Source: Bacteroidetes bacterium RIFCSPLOWO2_12_FULL_37_12
GTDB lineage: Bacteria; Bacteroidota; Bacteroidia; 2-12-FULL-37-12
Reading direction: 5' to 3'
Assembly: GCA_001769655.1 (NCBI GenBank)
Contig: MEPC01000023.1
Location: 1-64,000, forward strand
DNA length: 64,000 nt
Both the position numbers and the translations under genes were made by a program. Positions 44,417-53,827 of the stretch are shown here, in pieces; positions within the stretch are counted from its first letter, which is position 1, and every line of letters begins with the position of its first letter. The notes beneath the pieces were generated by a model. That model was not told the origin of the DNA. It was given only the letters and a program-made list of their open reading frames with translations, and searched no databases.

Positions 44417-45514
44417 TCACCTGCACAATTCCTTAATCTCGCCCTCATCCGGAAGCCGGTTGTTATGCCATTTTTTAATCACTTTCCCGTTTTTCAATAA
44501 CATAAGTCCGGGATTTGAACGAACGATTGATTTCAACAAGGTGGCATCTCCTGAAAAAAGCGGCATGGCTAATTGAAACTCATGCCGGAATACCTCTGAT
44601 TCCTCATTTGAACTCCCTGAGACCAGCCAGGTTTCACCTATTTTATGGGCTGAAATAAACTTTGCCAAGTTAGCAATTATTTTTGTATTTCTCAAACTTG
44701 CCTTTTTAAGGTCAGCTATTATTACAAGTAACTTGATACCCGTCAAACTTGCATCGGTAGAGTCATCACCCTCAGGGGTAGTTATCCTATAGTCAGTTAT
44801 TTTAGGACCTGCTTCCGGATTTAGCACATAAGTGGTATCAAATTTATAAGTGGAATCGGAGTAAGGTGCATCTTTAATGTTTTTATAGCGATACTGCTTA
44901 CCGTCCTTAGAGTAAACATATTCAAATTGAAAAGGCGCTGAACTTTTCATAGAAGAAGGAATATCAATTCCGGTTTTGTAAGGAAGAAAGTCAATGACAG
45001 GTAAAAAATTATAACAATAAAGCGCAAAACCGCTTACTATTAACAGGGAAAACAAAACAAGAAAATTTTCTGTTTTTCGGGAAACAACCGGATTAAGTGT
45101 TTTATTTTTTATGAAAATAATTAATATAAAAAATAAAAGTACAAGATCCTTAATAAATGACTGCAGTGGAGTAAGTTTTATGGCATCGCCGAAACAACCG
45201 CAATCAGTAACCTTATAGGTTATGGCGGAATATCCGGTAAGGGCTGTGAAAAAAAGAATAAGAAGTAATAAAAGCCAGGAGGTAAGACGGATTCGTGCAT
45301 TTAAAATCAGTGCGACCGCAAGTACAATTTCCAACACGCAAATTAAAATAGCAATGCTTACTGACCAGGAAATAAAATAATGCAAGCCGAATAGTTCGAA
45401 ATATTCATTTAACTTGATGCTGAAACCTGTCGGGTCGTTGGCTTTGATAAAACCGGAAAATATGAAAAGTAACCCCACAAACCAGCGGCTGAAATTGAGT
45501 AATGGCTTAACCAT
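44417..45514 (-). CDS. BT_3928-type DoxX/MauE membrane protein
   Basis: The start at 45514 gives 365 aa, with the first membrane helix right after the N-terminus (MVKPLLNFSRWFVGLLFIFSGFIKANDP). Four helices form a DoxX/MauE-like unit, and the pair CGCFG (TDCGCFGDAIKL) is a likely redox motif. The C-terminal 180 residues resemble a periplasmic thioredoxin-like domain without a clear CxxC. The family is conserved in Bacteroidota (known as BT_3928) with unknown function. It is divergent from the thioredoxin-fold gene, so the two may work together in redox chemistry. Confidence 0.85.
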   Translation of the reverse strand: MVKPLLNFSRWFVGLLFIFSGFIKANDPTGFSIKLNEYFELFGLHYFISWSVSIAILICVLEIVLAVALILNARIRLTSWLLLLLILFFTALTGYSAITYKVTDCGCFGDAIKLTPLQSFIKDLVLLFFILIIFIKNKTLNPVVSRKTENFLVLFSLLIVSGFALYCYNFLPVIDFLPYKTGIDIPSSMKSSAPFQFEYVYSKDGKQYRYKNIKDAPYSDSTYKFDTTYVLNPEAGPKITDYRITTPEGDDSTDASLTGIKLLVIIADLKKASLRNTKIIANLAKFISAHKIGETWLVSGSSNEESEVFRHEFQLAMPLFSGDATLLKSIVRSNPGLMLLKNGKVIKKWHNNRLPDEGEIKELCR

Positions 45515-45571
45515 AGAAATGCAAATATAAAGGAAGTTTTTTAAATAACTAAAGGGATTAAAAAAAAATAT

Positions 45572-45579
45572 TAACTTTG
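45572..45579 (+). promoter_or_regulatory. -7 box for thioredoxin-fold gene
   Basis: TAACTTTG is a perfect TAnnTTTG 41 bases before the ATG at 45620. No clear -33 TTG was found. Confidence 0.5.
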
Positions 45580-45619
45580 TAGTTAATACTTCGTTCAAAT
45601 TATTTTTTATTTAGAAACC

Positions 45620-46804
45620 ATGATAATACTCATTAAAGTACTGACCTTTTTGTTTTGTTTTATTTCCTTTCCCTTAAAATCCAATGCACAGACGCTTTTT
45701 TTTAAAGAGGGGAACATAGGTGAAGCCATGTTCGCCGCCAAATCAGCCGGAAAACCAATCTGTTTTATGGGATATGCCAACTGGTGCGGGCATTGTCATA
45801 CCATGAAAGAAACCGTTTTACTTGATTCCAGCGTAAATAGTTTTTTTTCCGAAAATTTTGTTTGTTACATGCAGGATATGGAGCAAGGGGATGGTATTGA
45901 GTTCCGTAGGAAATACAGAATCCGTTCATATCCCGCCTTTGTATTTATGGACCAGGATGGGAAATTACAATATATGGTAATTGGGGAGTTCAAAGCCCCT
46001 GAATTTATTGCGGAGGGAAAAAATGCACTGAACCCGGAAAAACAACTGCCTACTCTGAAACAGAAATTTGATATGGATGTGAGCAATGCTGAAAATTATA
46101 CAAACTTTTTAACAGCCCTTCGAAAGGCAAAATTGGACTACGATGAAATAACTAAGAAATACTTTAAAACGCAGAGTGATTCTCAGTTAATTTCGGAAGC
46201 AAACTGGAAATTGATTTCGCAAGGGGTGAGGGATTACGATTCCCGGGAAATACAATTTGTTATGAAACACCGGAAAGAGTTTGATTCTATTGCTACGCCT
46301 GAAAAAGTAAACCGGAAGTTAGTTTCTACGGTTTGGGAATCCCTCAATCCATTGGTAGAAAGAGGAGATACCCTTAATTATTTCAGGAAAAGAAAGACCG
46401 GAGCCGCCATGGGATTACCAAAATCCGACTCATTGATATTTTCATTTGATATGCGAATCGCAGAAAAAACTAAAAATTGGAATGCATATAAAAAAGTGAC
46501 ACTAGCCAGTACCGATAAATATTATGGTAAAAGCCAGTTCATGTTGAAAAATATTGCTACCGCGTATTTGAATAATATTTCCGATAAAACAGCGTTGAAA
46601 CAAGCGGCAGAGTGGGCTAAAAAAGCAACCGCGCTTCGTGAGGATTACACCTGTTACTTAACGGCGGCAAAACTTTTTAAACGCGTCAATGATACTAACT
46701 CGGCTTTACAAATGGCACAGGCAGGAAAGGATTTTGCGGGAAAGTTCAAATGGGATACAACCGAGGCGGATAATCTGATAAAGGAATTGACAGGGAAGGA
46801 ATAA
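45620..46804 (+). CDS. Periplasmic thioredoxin-fold protein
   Basis: The 394-aa protein has a signal peptide (cleavage near SNAQ, about 25). Residues 30-140 form a thioredoxin-like domain with the active site YANWCGHCHTMKE (CGHC) and the cis-proline region SYPAFVF. The remaining 250 residues are helical and TPR-like (TALKQAAEWAKKATALR, NDTNSALQMAQAGKDF). It could reduce or oxidise disulfides in the periplasm. Alternatively it may be a chaperone-like thioredoxin_7 protein. Promoter as noted at 45572. Confidence 0.85.
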   Translation: MIILIKVLTFLFCFISFPLKSNAQTLFFKEGNIGEAMFAAKSAGKPICFMGYANWCGHCHTMKETVLLDSSVNSFFSENFVCYMQDMEQGDGIEFRRKYRIRSYPAFVFMDQDGKLQYMVIGEFKAPEFIAEGKNALNPEKQLPTLKQKFDMDVSNAENYTNFLTALRKAKLDYDEITKKYFKTQSDSQLISEANWKLISQGVRDYDSREIQFVMKHRKEFDSIATPEKVNRKLVSTVWESLNPLVERGDTLNYFRKRKTGAAMGLPKSDSLIFSFDMRIAEKTKNWNAYKKVTLASTDKYYGKSQFMLKNIATAYLNNISDKTALKQAAEWAKKATALREDYTCYLTAAKLFKRVNDTNSALQMAQAGKDFAGKFKWDTTEADNLIKELTGKE

Positions 46805-46840
46805 AGGGTATAGGGAGAAGAATAGTTCCGAAAATCTATC

Positions 46841-48043
46841 TCAATCCACCACCACCTGCCCTCTCAGCAAATCTTCCAAGGTCTCTCTCCTTCTTATCAA
46901 ATCAAATTTTCCGTTGTTAACAAAAACTTCCGCAGGTCTGGGTCGGGAATTGTAATTGGATGCCATCATGTATCCATACGCTCCTGCATTTAAAATCGCC
47001 AGAACATCACCCTCATGCACTTCATTTAATTTTCTGTCCCAGCCAAACGTGTCGGTCTCGCAAATATTTCCAACTACGGTATAAATTCTCATCTTACCGT
47101 TTGGATTGGAAATATTTTTAATCTGATGATATGAATTATAAAACATAGGTCTGATTAAATGATTAAAACCGGAATCCACACCTGCAAAGACAGTAGAAGT
47201 AGTTTGTTTCACTACATTACACCGGACTAATAAATATCCGGCTTCAGAAACCAAAAATTTCCCAGGTTCAAAAAAATATTGCAACTCCTTTCCACAGGTC
47301 TGATTAAATTCATTAAAACGCTGACACAATTTTTTTCCAAGGTCATCCACATCCGTTGTGTTATCGTTGGGTTTATATGCCACTTTAAATCCGCTACCGA
47401 AGTCAATAAATTCCAGTTCTTTAAAATCTTTCGCAAGATCAAACAATATATCAGCGCCTCGCAGAAAAACATCTGCATCCAGAATATCCGAGCCCGTATG
47501 CATGTGTAAACCCGATACTTTTATTTGTTCACTCTGAATAACACGATGAACATGCCTGAGTTGGTATATGGAAATCCCAAATTTAGAATCAATATGACCG
47601 GTGGAAATGTGGTAATTTCCTCCGGCAAGTATATGCGGATTTATTCTGATGCAAACGGGATAGGTGTTTCCATATTCATGTCCGAAGTGTTCCAATACAG
47701 AGATATTATCAATATTGATTTTTACCTTAAAAGAAACGGCTGTCTGAATTTCTTTGAAAGAAACACAATTCGGTGTAAACATAATTTCATCCGGTACAAA
47801 ACCGGCTTGGAGCGCTAACTGCACCTCTTCAATGGAAACCGCATCAATGCCGGCGCCTAACGATTTAAAATGCCGGAGTATGTTTATATTGGTCAGCGCT
47901 TTGCAGGCATAGAGAAAATTAACTTTGGCTCCGGAGAAAGCATTTGAAAGCCGGTTGAAATTTTCTTTCATTTTTTCCCCATCATAAACATAGATGGGGG
48001 TGCCGTATTGCTGGGCGATTTCTAAAAGGGGTAAATTCTGCAT
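46841..48043 (-). CDS. lysA: Diaminopimelate decarboxylase
   Basis: The PLP enzyme (400 aa from 48043) makes lysine from meso-diaminopimelate. The PLP lysine is Lys48 in FLYACKAL. Other marks are GLHMHTGSDI (the His-Ile-Gly type strand), EPGKFLV and the CETDTFGW motif that places the second active-site Cys. The chosen start is 48043, since a -7 box TATATTTG lies at 48062-48069; an extension to 48064 is unlikely. The C-terminus reaches YNSRPRPAEVFV as in the family. Confidence 0.94.
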   Translation of the reverse strand: MQNLPLLEIAQQYGTPIYVYDGEKMKENFNRLSNAFSGAKVNFLYACKALTNINILRHFKSLGAGIDAVSIEEVQLALQAGFVPDEIMFTPNCVSFKEIQTAVSFKVKINIDNISVLEHFGHEYGNTYPVCIRINPHILAGGNYHISTGHIDSKFGISIYQLRHVHRVIQSEQIKVSGLHMHTGSDILDADVFLRGADILFDLAKDFKELEFIDFGSGFKVAYKPNDNTTDVDDLGKKLCQRFNEFNQTCGKELQYFFEPGKFLVSEAGYLLVRCNVVKQTTSTVFAGVDSGFNHLIRPMFYNSYHQIKNISNPNGKMRIYTVVGNICETDTFGWDRKLNEVHEGDVLAILNAGAYGYMMASNYNSRPRPAEVFVNNGKFDLIRRRETLEDLLRGQVVVD

Positions 48044-48061
48044 AAAATTAGAAAAAGAACG

Positions 48062-48069
48062 CAAATATA
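48062..48069 (-). promoter_or_regulatory. -7 box for lysA
   Basis: TATATTTG on the minus strand matches TAnnTTTG 19 bases before the ATG at 48043. Confidence 0.5.
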
Positions 48070-48173
48070 TCCCGAATTTTTAAATTTAATTTATTTGCAC
48101 TTCGGAAGATGGTTTTTCTTCTTCCTCTTAGTCACCGAAACCTGTGTCTGATAAGTAACATTTTTTCATTCAC

Positions 48174-48204
48174 TTGTTCTTTACATATTATTTATTTAAC
48201 TTTG
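48174..48204 (+). promoter_or_regulatory. Orphan promoter
   Basis: TTG (48174-48176) and TAACTTTG (48197-48204) with a 20-base gap make a well-formed promoter. Downstream is only a 30-codon frame at 48241-48333 (MKQTIFLEINAILVAHISQ...), possibly the decayed start of a lost gene. Confidence 0.5.
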
Positions 48205-48500
48205 GGACAGAACAGTAAAAAATTTTCTAAATTACTATTGATGAAACAAACAATTTTTCTTGAAATAAACGCTATATTAGTTGCGCATATATCCCAAATT
48301 TGGACGGCTTTACGCAATAGGTTTCGTAGATAAAATTGTTGGCGGTCAGCATTTTTTCTGCCGGACATATTCCAACGTTCGGACCTTTTTAGAGAAGTCT
48401 TTTCGTTTTGCCACGGGTGACATGCGACCCGCAGCCAAGACAAAAAGTTTTCAAAATTTTTCTGCACGCATTTTTTTTAAATAATTTTTATGCAGCCCAA

Positions 48501-48561
48501 GCAGGCACATTTGCAATTTCCGCTTTTCTTCCCTCATATCAAAAATTGCAAAAGAGCCTGC
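48501..48561. repeat. TTGCAATTT-core inverted repeat
   Basis: Arms 48501-48519 and 48543-48561 pair over 19 bases with two mismatches (GCAGGC..TTTGCAATTT). The same TTGCAATTT core recurs in the palindrome at 58268-58391. Confidence 0.65.
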
Positions 48562-48756
48562 GCAAACGCAACCACTCACAAGCCAGCAAATAAAATATTC
48601 GGGTCATTAAAAAAATAATTTACTTTTGATTGCTTCATAGTTATTTTTTCAAAAGTATGAACCACAAAAAGTTTAACATTAATCTACACACCTTATTTTG
48701 TCCGCTTCAATTGCATTTTGGTCGCAATCGTGTTTAATTTAAGTAAATTTGTTACG

Positions 48757-49812
48757 ATGATTTATCCATATAAAAAATTAATTAGGACTGGTTTTGTTGC
48801 GGTTCCGTTGTTGGCAATCTCTGCCTTACTGCCGGTTTTTTTTCAACCCAACCCCTCTATTGGTAGTATGTTCAAAGGTTTATTGGTTGCTACGATAATA
48901 ATATTTTTATTATGGGTAATGAACGTATTGCTTGTAAAAGCATTTGAAAAAAGTAAAAGGCAGCTATTAAGGTATATCACAAGTGTATTATTGACGTTTT
49001 TAATCCCTTTTATTGTATTTTCTTTTTTCAGTCCTACTGATATGGCTGGAAGGCTCCCTTCTCGTGCAATACATGGCTCACCTCCTTTTGAAGGGCATTC
49101 AAGACCTCCTTTTGCATTAAATTCAAGACCAATTATTCCATTATTCATAGTCCAGATGAATAATGCCCTCATTTTATTTATAATCGCCCTCATTATTCTG
49201 CGCGAAAATGAAAGAAAAATAGTCAATGAAAATGCCCAACTTAAATTGATGAATCTTGAAGCGCAACAGCAACAATTAAAACAACAGATTCATCCTCACT
49301 TTTTATTTAATTCATTGAACACTCTTAAATCACTTATAAAAAATCACCCTGAAGAAGCCGAAGAATATTTGGTAAAACTATCTTCGTTTTTACGGTTTAA
49401 TATTAATTCTAATAATCAGAACCTTATTGCCTTGGAGGACGAAATGCGTATCTGCTCTGATTATTTATCCATTCAAAAAGTTCGATTCAAAAATTCCTTA
49501 CAATACACCATTGAATTACCTAAAGAACTTTACACCAGTTGTAAAGTTCCTGTGTTTGCTATCCAATGTCTTGTTGAAAATGCGATTAAACACAACGCAC
49601 TTACAGACAGTGAACCATTAAAAATTGAGATAGGCTATCTTTCCGACAATAAAATTTCTGTTGTAAATAATATTCAGGATAAGCATGTTAATGATACTTC
49701 AACCGGAATGGGATTAAAAAACCTGACGGAAAGATATAAGCCAATGACTGATAAAATCATTGAAATAAAACGAACTGATAATCGTTTTGAAGTCATACTT
49801 CCATTGCTATGA
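48757..49812 (+). CDS. LytS-type sensor histidine kinase
   Basis: The 351-aa inner-membrane kinase has four N-terminal membrane helices (about residues 8-130) and a coiled linker (NENAQLKLMNLEAQQQQLKQQ). Then comes the phosphoacceptor box QIHPHFLFNSLN (first His) and the N-box CLVENAIKHN with GMGLKNLTERY. This is the His_kinase/HATPase pair of the LytS/YehU family. A TTG start at 48718 would precede the -7 box TAAATTTG at 48744-48751, so ATG 48757 is preferred, which leaves almost no leader. The stop overlaps the regulator start by 4 bases. Confidence 0.9.
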   Translation: MIYPYKKLIRTGFVAVPLLAISALLPVFFQPNPSIGSMFKGLLVATIIIFLLWVMNVLLVKAFEKSKRQLLRYITSVLLTFLIPFIVFSFFSPTDMAGRLPSRAIHGSPPFEGHSRPPFALNSRPIIPLFIVQMNNALILFIIALIILRENERKIVNENAQLKLMNLEAQQQQLKQQIHPHFLFNSLNTLKSLIKNHPEEAEEYLVKLSSFLRFNINSNNQNLIALEDEMRICSDYLSIQKVRFKNSLQYTIELPKELYTSCKVPVFAIQCLVENAIKHNALTDSEPLKIEIGYLSDNKISVVNNIQDKHVNDTSTGMGLKNLTERYKPMTDKIIEIKRTDNRFEVILPLL

Positions 49813-50567
49813 ACATTATAATAATTGAAGACGAAGAAAATAATGCTGAAGATTTAAGGCAGAATATTTTAAAGCATAATCCAAGTGCTAACATTATTGC
49901 ATTGCTTAAATCTGTAAAAGAATCCATTGAATATTTAAAAAAACATGAGCAACCCGATTTGTTTATTTCAGATATTGAACTTGGAGATGGATTAAGTTTT
50001 GAAATTTTTGAAGCAACAAAAACTACTGCACCCGTTATTTTCGTTACGGCTTACAATGAATATGCTTTAGAGGCTTTTAAAGCAAACGGCATTGATTATA
50101 TATTGAAACCATTTAATCACAAAACGGTTTCAATGGCTTTAGATAAATATTTAACACTTACAGGTGCAAAAGTAAAATCTCCTGATATTGATAAACTTTT
50201 GCAATGGATAGGGAATACTCCAAAAGAAAACAAATCCTCCATTTTGGTTTATCTAAAAGACAAAATCATTCCTGTAAAATTAAATGAGATAGCTTTATTC
50301 TACGTTGATAATGAACTTGTAAAAGTTCACTGTATTAATGGTAAACAATACACTACTAATCAAACGTTGGATGAATTGGAAAAAATTAGTGGTAATGCTT
50401 TTATTCGCGCCAATAGGCAATACATTTTAAATAGAGCAACCGTAAAGGATGCTTCCCAATACTTTAACCGGAAATTATTAGTTAATCTTACCATTGATTT
50501 TAAAGATCAGATTTTAATCAGTAAAGAAAAGTCAACAACTTTTTTAGAATGGTTAGCTTCCAATTAG
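49809..50567 (+). CDS. LytTR response regulator
   Basis: The 252-aa regulator has a receiver domain (acidic pocket Glu7-Asp8, phosphoacceptor Asp55 in LFISDIELGDG, the Thr in FVTAY and the Lys in LKPF). A C-terminal LytTR DNA-binding domain follows (about 145-250: LNEIALFYVDNELVKV, SGNAFIRANRQYILN). It should be phosphorylated by the kinase encoded just upstream (ATGA overlap). It may regulate the receptor/lipoprotein genes that follow, but no LytTR direct-repeat site was identified in the 91-base gap. Confidence 0.94.
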   Translation: MNIIIIEDEENNAEDLRQNILKHNPSANIIALLKSVKESIEYLKKHEQPDLFISDIELGDGLSFEIFEATKTTAPVIFVTAYNEYALEAFKANGIDYILKPFNHKTVSMALDKYLTLTGAKVKSPDIDKLLQWIGNTPKENKSSILVYLKDKIIPVKLNEIALFYVDNELVKVHCINGKQYTTNQTLDELEKISGNAFIRANRQYILNRATVKDASQYFNRKLLVNLTIDFKDQILISKEKSTTFLEWLASN

Positions 50568-50658
50568 ATTCACCCTCCTTTTTGTCCGTTTCACGTCATT
50601 TATAGCTAAAAAGCCCCTTTTAAAACTTCATTTTTACCCTTATAATCCCAACAGGTAA

Positions 50659-52971
50659 ATGAGGTATTTAAAACATTTATTTATTTTTTCACTTAATATA
50701 TCTTCTCTTTTTGCCCAAACAGAGAAATTCACAATTAGTGGAACTGTAAAGGATAAAAAATCTGGTGAAACAGTTATTGGCGCGACTGTTAGAGTAATTG
50801 AATTAAAAAATGTCGGGGCTTCCACTAATGAATATGGATTTTATTCCATCACTATTCCACAAGGAAATTATACACTTGAAATCTCTTATTTAGGGTTTAA
50901 GAAAATAAGCACAGCTGTAACCGTTGATAAAAATGCAAGTTTGAATTTCTCACTGGAAGATAACGCTTCAGAGCTGAACGAAGTAGTAATTACAACTGAA
51001 AAAAAAGATGCTAATCTAACTAATGCACAAGTTGGAGTAGAAAAATTAGATGTAAAAGAAATTTCTAAAATACCTGTTTTTGCAGGAGAGAAAGATATTA
51101 TAAAAACACTACAATTAACTCCTGGGATAAAATCAGGGGGCGATGGCAATGCTGGATTTTATGTTCGTGGCGGAGGTGCTGACCAAAATCTGATACTGCT
51201 AGATGAAGCCCCGGTTTATAATGCTTCCCATCTTTTTGGATTCTTCTCAACCTTTAACAGTGATGCAATAAAAGATCTAACTGTTTATAAGGGAGGAATG
51301 CCTTCTCAGTATGGTGGTCGTTTATCTTCTGTATTAGATATAAAAATGAACGATGGAAACGATCAAAAATATCACGTTGGCGGGGGTATCGGAATAATCT
51401 CCTCAAAATTAAATATAGAAGGCCCGATTGTAAAAGACCGAGGATCATTTTTAATTGCCGCAAGAAGAACGTATGCAGATATGTTTCTAAAGCTGTCAAA
51501 CAACTTTAAAGACACCAAATTGTATTTCTATGATTTGAATTTAAAAGCAAATTATCGCATTAACGATAAAAACAGAATTTTCCTTTCGGGATATTTCGGT
51601 CAAGATCAAATCGGATTAAGTTCTTTCGGAATAAATTGGGGAAATGCCACTGCCACGTTACGCTGGAACTCTATTATTTCTCCTAAGTTTTTTTCAAATA
51701 CATCACTGATATACAGTAATTACAATTACAAAATAGCCCTTTCTTCAAGCACCTCAGACATTGATATAAAATCCAAAATCAGGGACTTTAATTTAAAACA
51801 AGATTTCACATTTTTAGCCAATCCAAAAAATAAAATCCGATTTGGTTTTAACAGCATTCATCATACAGTTACTCCCGGACAAATATCTTCTTCTGATGCA
51901 TCGTTAAATTTTGCACAACTTCAAGAACGGTATGCTTTGGAGAATGCCTTGTATGTTTCCCACGAATGGAATGCAACAGAGAAGCTAAACATAATTTATG
52001 GTTTAAGAGCTACATCATTTAGCTTATTGGGAGATGGTAATTTCTATTCATACAATAGTAGTGGGGACGTTATTGATACCACTCATTACAATGCAAATCA
52101 AATCGTAAAAACCTATTTCAATTTAGAACCTCGCTTTTCTGCCTCTTATGTATTAGGAAAAACTAACTCGATTAAAGCAGTATATGCAAGAAACGTACAG
52201 TACCTTCACTTGTTAAGCAATTCCACAACATCGAACCCCACTGATTTGTGGATCACAAGCAGTCAAAATGTAAAACCGGAAATAGCCGACCAGGTTTCGC
52301 TCGGCTATTTCCAAAACTTCAAAGACAACTTGTTTGAATTTAGCACTGAAATTTATTACAAGGGGATGCAAAATCAGATTGATTATAAAAATGGTGCAAG
52401 TACTCAGGCAAATGATAAAGTAGAAGGAGAATTGCTTTTTGGTAAGGGCAGAGCCTATGGTATTGAGTTTTTTCTAAAAAAGAAATATGGCAGGTTTAAC
52501 GGATGGGTAGGTTACACGCTTTCAAGAACTGAACGACACATTGACGGAATAAATAACGGTAATTGGTATGCAGCAAAGCAAGATAGAACCCATGATATAT
52601 CTGTTGTAGGTATTTACGATTTGAATAAAAAGTGGGCACTGTCAGCAAGCTGGGTATTCAGTACGGGCAATGCTGTTACATTCCCAAGTGGAAAATATAC
52701 AGTGGATGGCAAGGTTCAATACTTATATACAGAACGGAATGGTTATCGAATGCCTAACTATCACAGGTTAGACATTGGAGTAACGTGGTATAAAAGAAAG
52801 ACCGAAAAATTTGAGAGTAACTGGAACTTTAGTATTTATAATGCATACGGAAGAGAGAATGCCTATACAATAACCTTCCGGCAAAGTGAAAGTGATCCCC
52901 AAAAAACAGAAATTGTTAAGACTTCCTTGTTCAGATGGGTTCCTTCAATTACTTACAACTTTAAATTTTAA
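50659..52971 (+). CDS. TonB-dependent receptor with carboxypeptidase-like domain
   Basis: The 770-aa outer-membrane receptor has a signal peptide (SLFAQ, about 20) and a CarboxypepD_reg-like domain (about 24-105: FTISGTVKDKKSGETVIGATV, YLGFKKIS). The plug follows (GIKSGGDGNAGFYVRGGGADQN, LLDEAPVYNASHLFGFFSTFN), and the barrel ends in a terminal Phe (TYNFKF). It imports an unknown compound using TonB energy. It is followed 3 bases later by a DUF4249 lipoprotein gene. The architecture is SusC-like but there is no SusD partner. Confidence 0.93.
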   Translation: MRYLKHLFIFSLNISSLFAQTEKFTISGTVKDKKSGETVIGATVRVIELKNVGASTNEYGFYSITIPQGNYTLEISYLGFKKISTAVTVDKNASLNFSLEDNASELNEVVITTEKKDANLTNAQVGVEKLDVKEISKIPVFAGEKDIIKTLQLTPGIKSGGDGNAGFYVRGGGADQNLILLDEAPVYNASHLFGFFSTFNSDAIKDLTVYKGGMPSQYGGRLSSVLDIKMNDGNDQKYHVGGGIGIISSKLNIEGPIVKDRGSFLIAARRTYADMFLKLSNNFKDTKLYFYDLNLKANYRINDKNRIFLSGYFGQDQIGLSSFGINWGNATATLRWNSIISPKFFSNTSLIYSNYNYKIALSSSTSDIDIKSKIRDFNLKQDFTFLANPKNKIRFGFNSIHHTVTPGQISSSDASLNFAQLQERYALENALYVSHEWNATEKLNIIYGLRATSFSLLGDGNFYSYNSSGDVIDTTHYNANQIVKTYFNLEPRFSASYVLGKTNSIKAVYARNVQYLHLLSNSTTSNPTDLWITSSQNVKPEIADQVSLGYFQNFKDNLFEFSTEIYYKGMQNQIDYKNGASTQANDKVEGELLFGKGRAYGIEFFLKKKYGRFNGWVGYTLSRTERHIDGINNGNWYAAKQDRTHDISVVGIYDLNKKWALSASWVFSTGNAVTFPSGKYTVDGKVQYLYTERNGYRMPNYHRLDIGVTWYKRKTEKFESNWNFSIYNAYGRENAYTITFRQSESDPQKTEIVKTSLFRWVPSITYNFKF

Positions 52972-52974
52972 TAC

Positions 52975-53817
52975 ATGACCAAAAAGAGCATAAGAAAAAC
53001 ATTTCGTTTTTTGGTGATGATAGCACTTTTTGCCTCATGTGAAAAGGTTATTCAAGTGGACTTAAATTCAAAAGATCCACAAATTGTAATTGAAGCTGAG
53101 GTAACAGATGATATTTCCACACCACAAACAGTAAAAATCACTAAATCGGTTAATATAAGTGACGGTGAAACATTCTCAATTGTTAACGGTGCATCTGTTA
53201 TCCTCAACGACAATTTTGGAAATAACGTTACTCTGACAGAAACAAGTCCGGGTATTTATCAAAACTCCGGTTTACAGGGTGTTCCGGGTAGAATCTATTA
53301 TTTAACAATAAACGTTGCCGGAATAACATATACTTCCGTTTGTGAAATGCCCCAAAGTGTACAATTAGATACAATAATAGTTAATCATAGTTCGGGTGGC
53401 GGCCCAGGTGGAGGTGGTCCAAGTGGACCCGGCAATGGTAATTCAAATAGAGCTGAATCTCTTACCCCGGTGTTTCAAGATCCCATAGGGAGAGGCAATT
53501 ATTACAAATTCAAATTTCAAAAAGATAATGAAACATCTACTTCACTATTTCTTTTTAGTGATGAGGTTGTGGATGGAGGTGTGAATAATCGCTCACTAAG
53601 GGCTGGAAATATTAGTTTAAACAAGGAGGATACGATAAGGGTGATAATGATGTGTATTGATAAAGCGGTATACAAATATTTCTATGGCATAAGTGCGAAT
53701 GGAAATGGCCCAAATGCCAGTGCAACACCCGCAAACCCTGTTTCTAATATAACCGGTGGTGCGCTTGGTTATTTCAGTGCATATTCAGCTAGAACTAAAA
53801 GTATAAAAATAGAATAA
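52975..53817 (+). CDS. DUF4249 lipoprotein with Gly-Pro-rich loop
   Basis: The 280-aa lipoprotein (lipobox Cys22, FASC) begins like DUF4249 proteins (EKVIQVDLNSKDPQIVIEAEV) and contains TVKITKSVNISDGETF and GIYQNSGLQGVPG. A Gly/Pro-rich loop (GGGPGGGGPSGPGNGN, about residues 141-156) interrupts it. DUF4249 proteins are usually encoded next to TonB receptors and are probably surface lipoproteins that help capture substrate (inference). It sits between two receptor genes. Confidence 0.88.
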   Translation: MTKKSIRKTFRFLVMIALFASCEKVIQVDLNSKDPQIVIEAEVTDDISTPQTVKITKSVNISDGETFSIVNGASVILNDNFGNNVTLTETSPGIYQNSGLQGVPGRIYYLTINVAGITYTSVCEMPQSVQLDTIIVNHSSGGGPGGGGPSGPGNGNSNRAESLTPVFQDPIGRGNYYKFKFQKDNETSTSLFLFSDEVVDGGVNNRSLRAGNISLNKEDTIRVIMMCIDKAVYKYFYGISANGNGPNASATPANPVSNITGGALGYFSAYSARTKSIKIE

Positions 53818-53827
53818 AGGATATAAA

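Larger units (their letters stand above)
48070..48756. other. Gene desert with orphan promoter and hairpins
   Basis: No convincing gene was found in about 690 bases. It holds an orphan promoter with a short reading frame at 48241-48333 and a large hairpin at 48501-48561. Short reading frames on both strands here have no family features. It separates lysA from the LytS/LytTR locus. Confidence 0.5.

Noticed and set aside
48109-48593. Several short frames on both strands in the 48-kb desert
   Set aside because: They overlap each other, run through a hairpin and have no recognisable features; only the promoter-linked 48241-48333 frame was kept as an observation.
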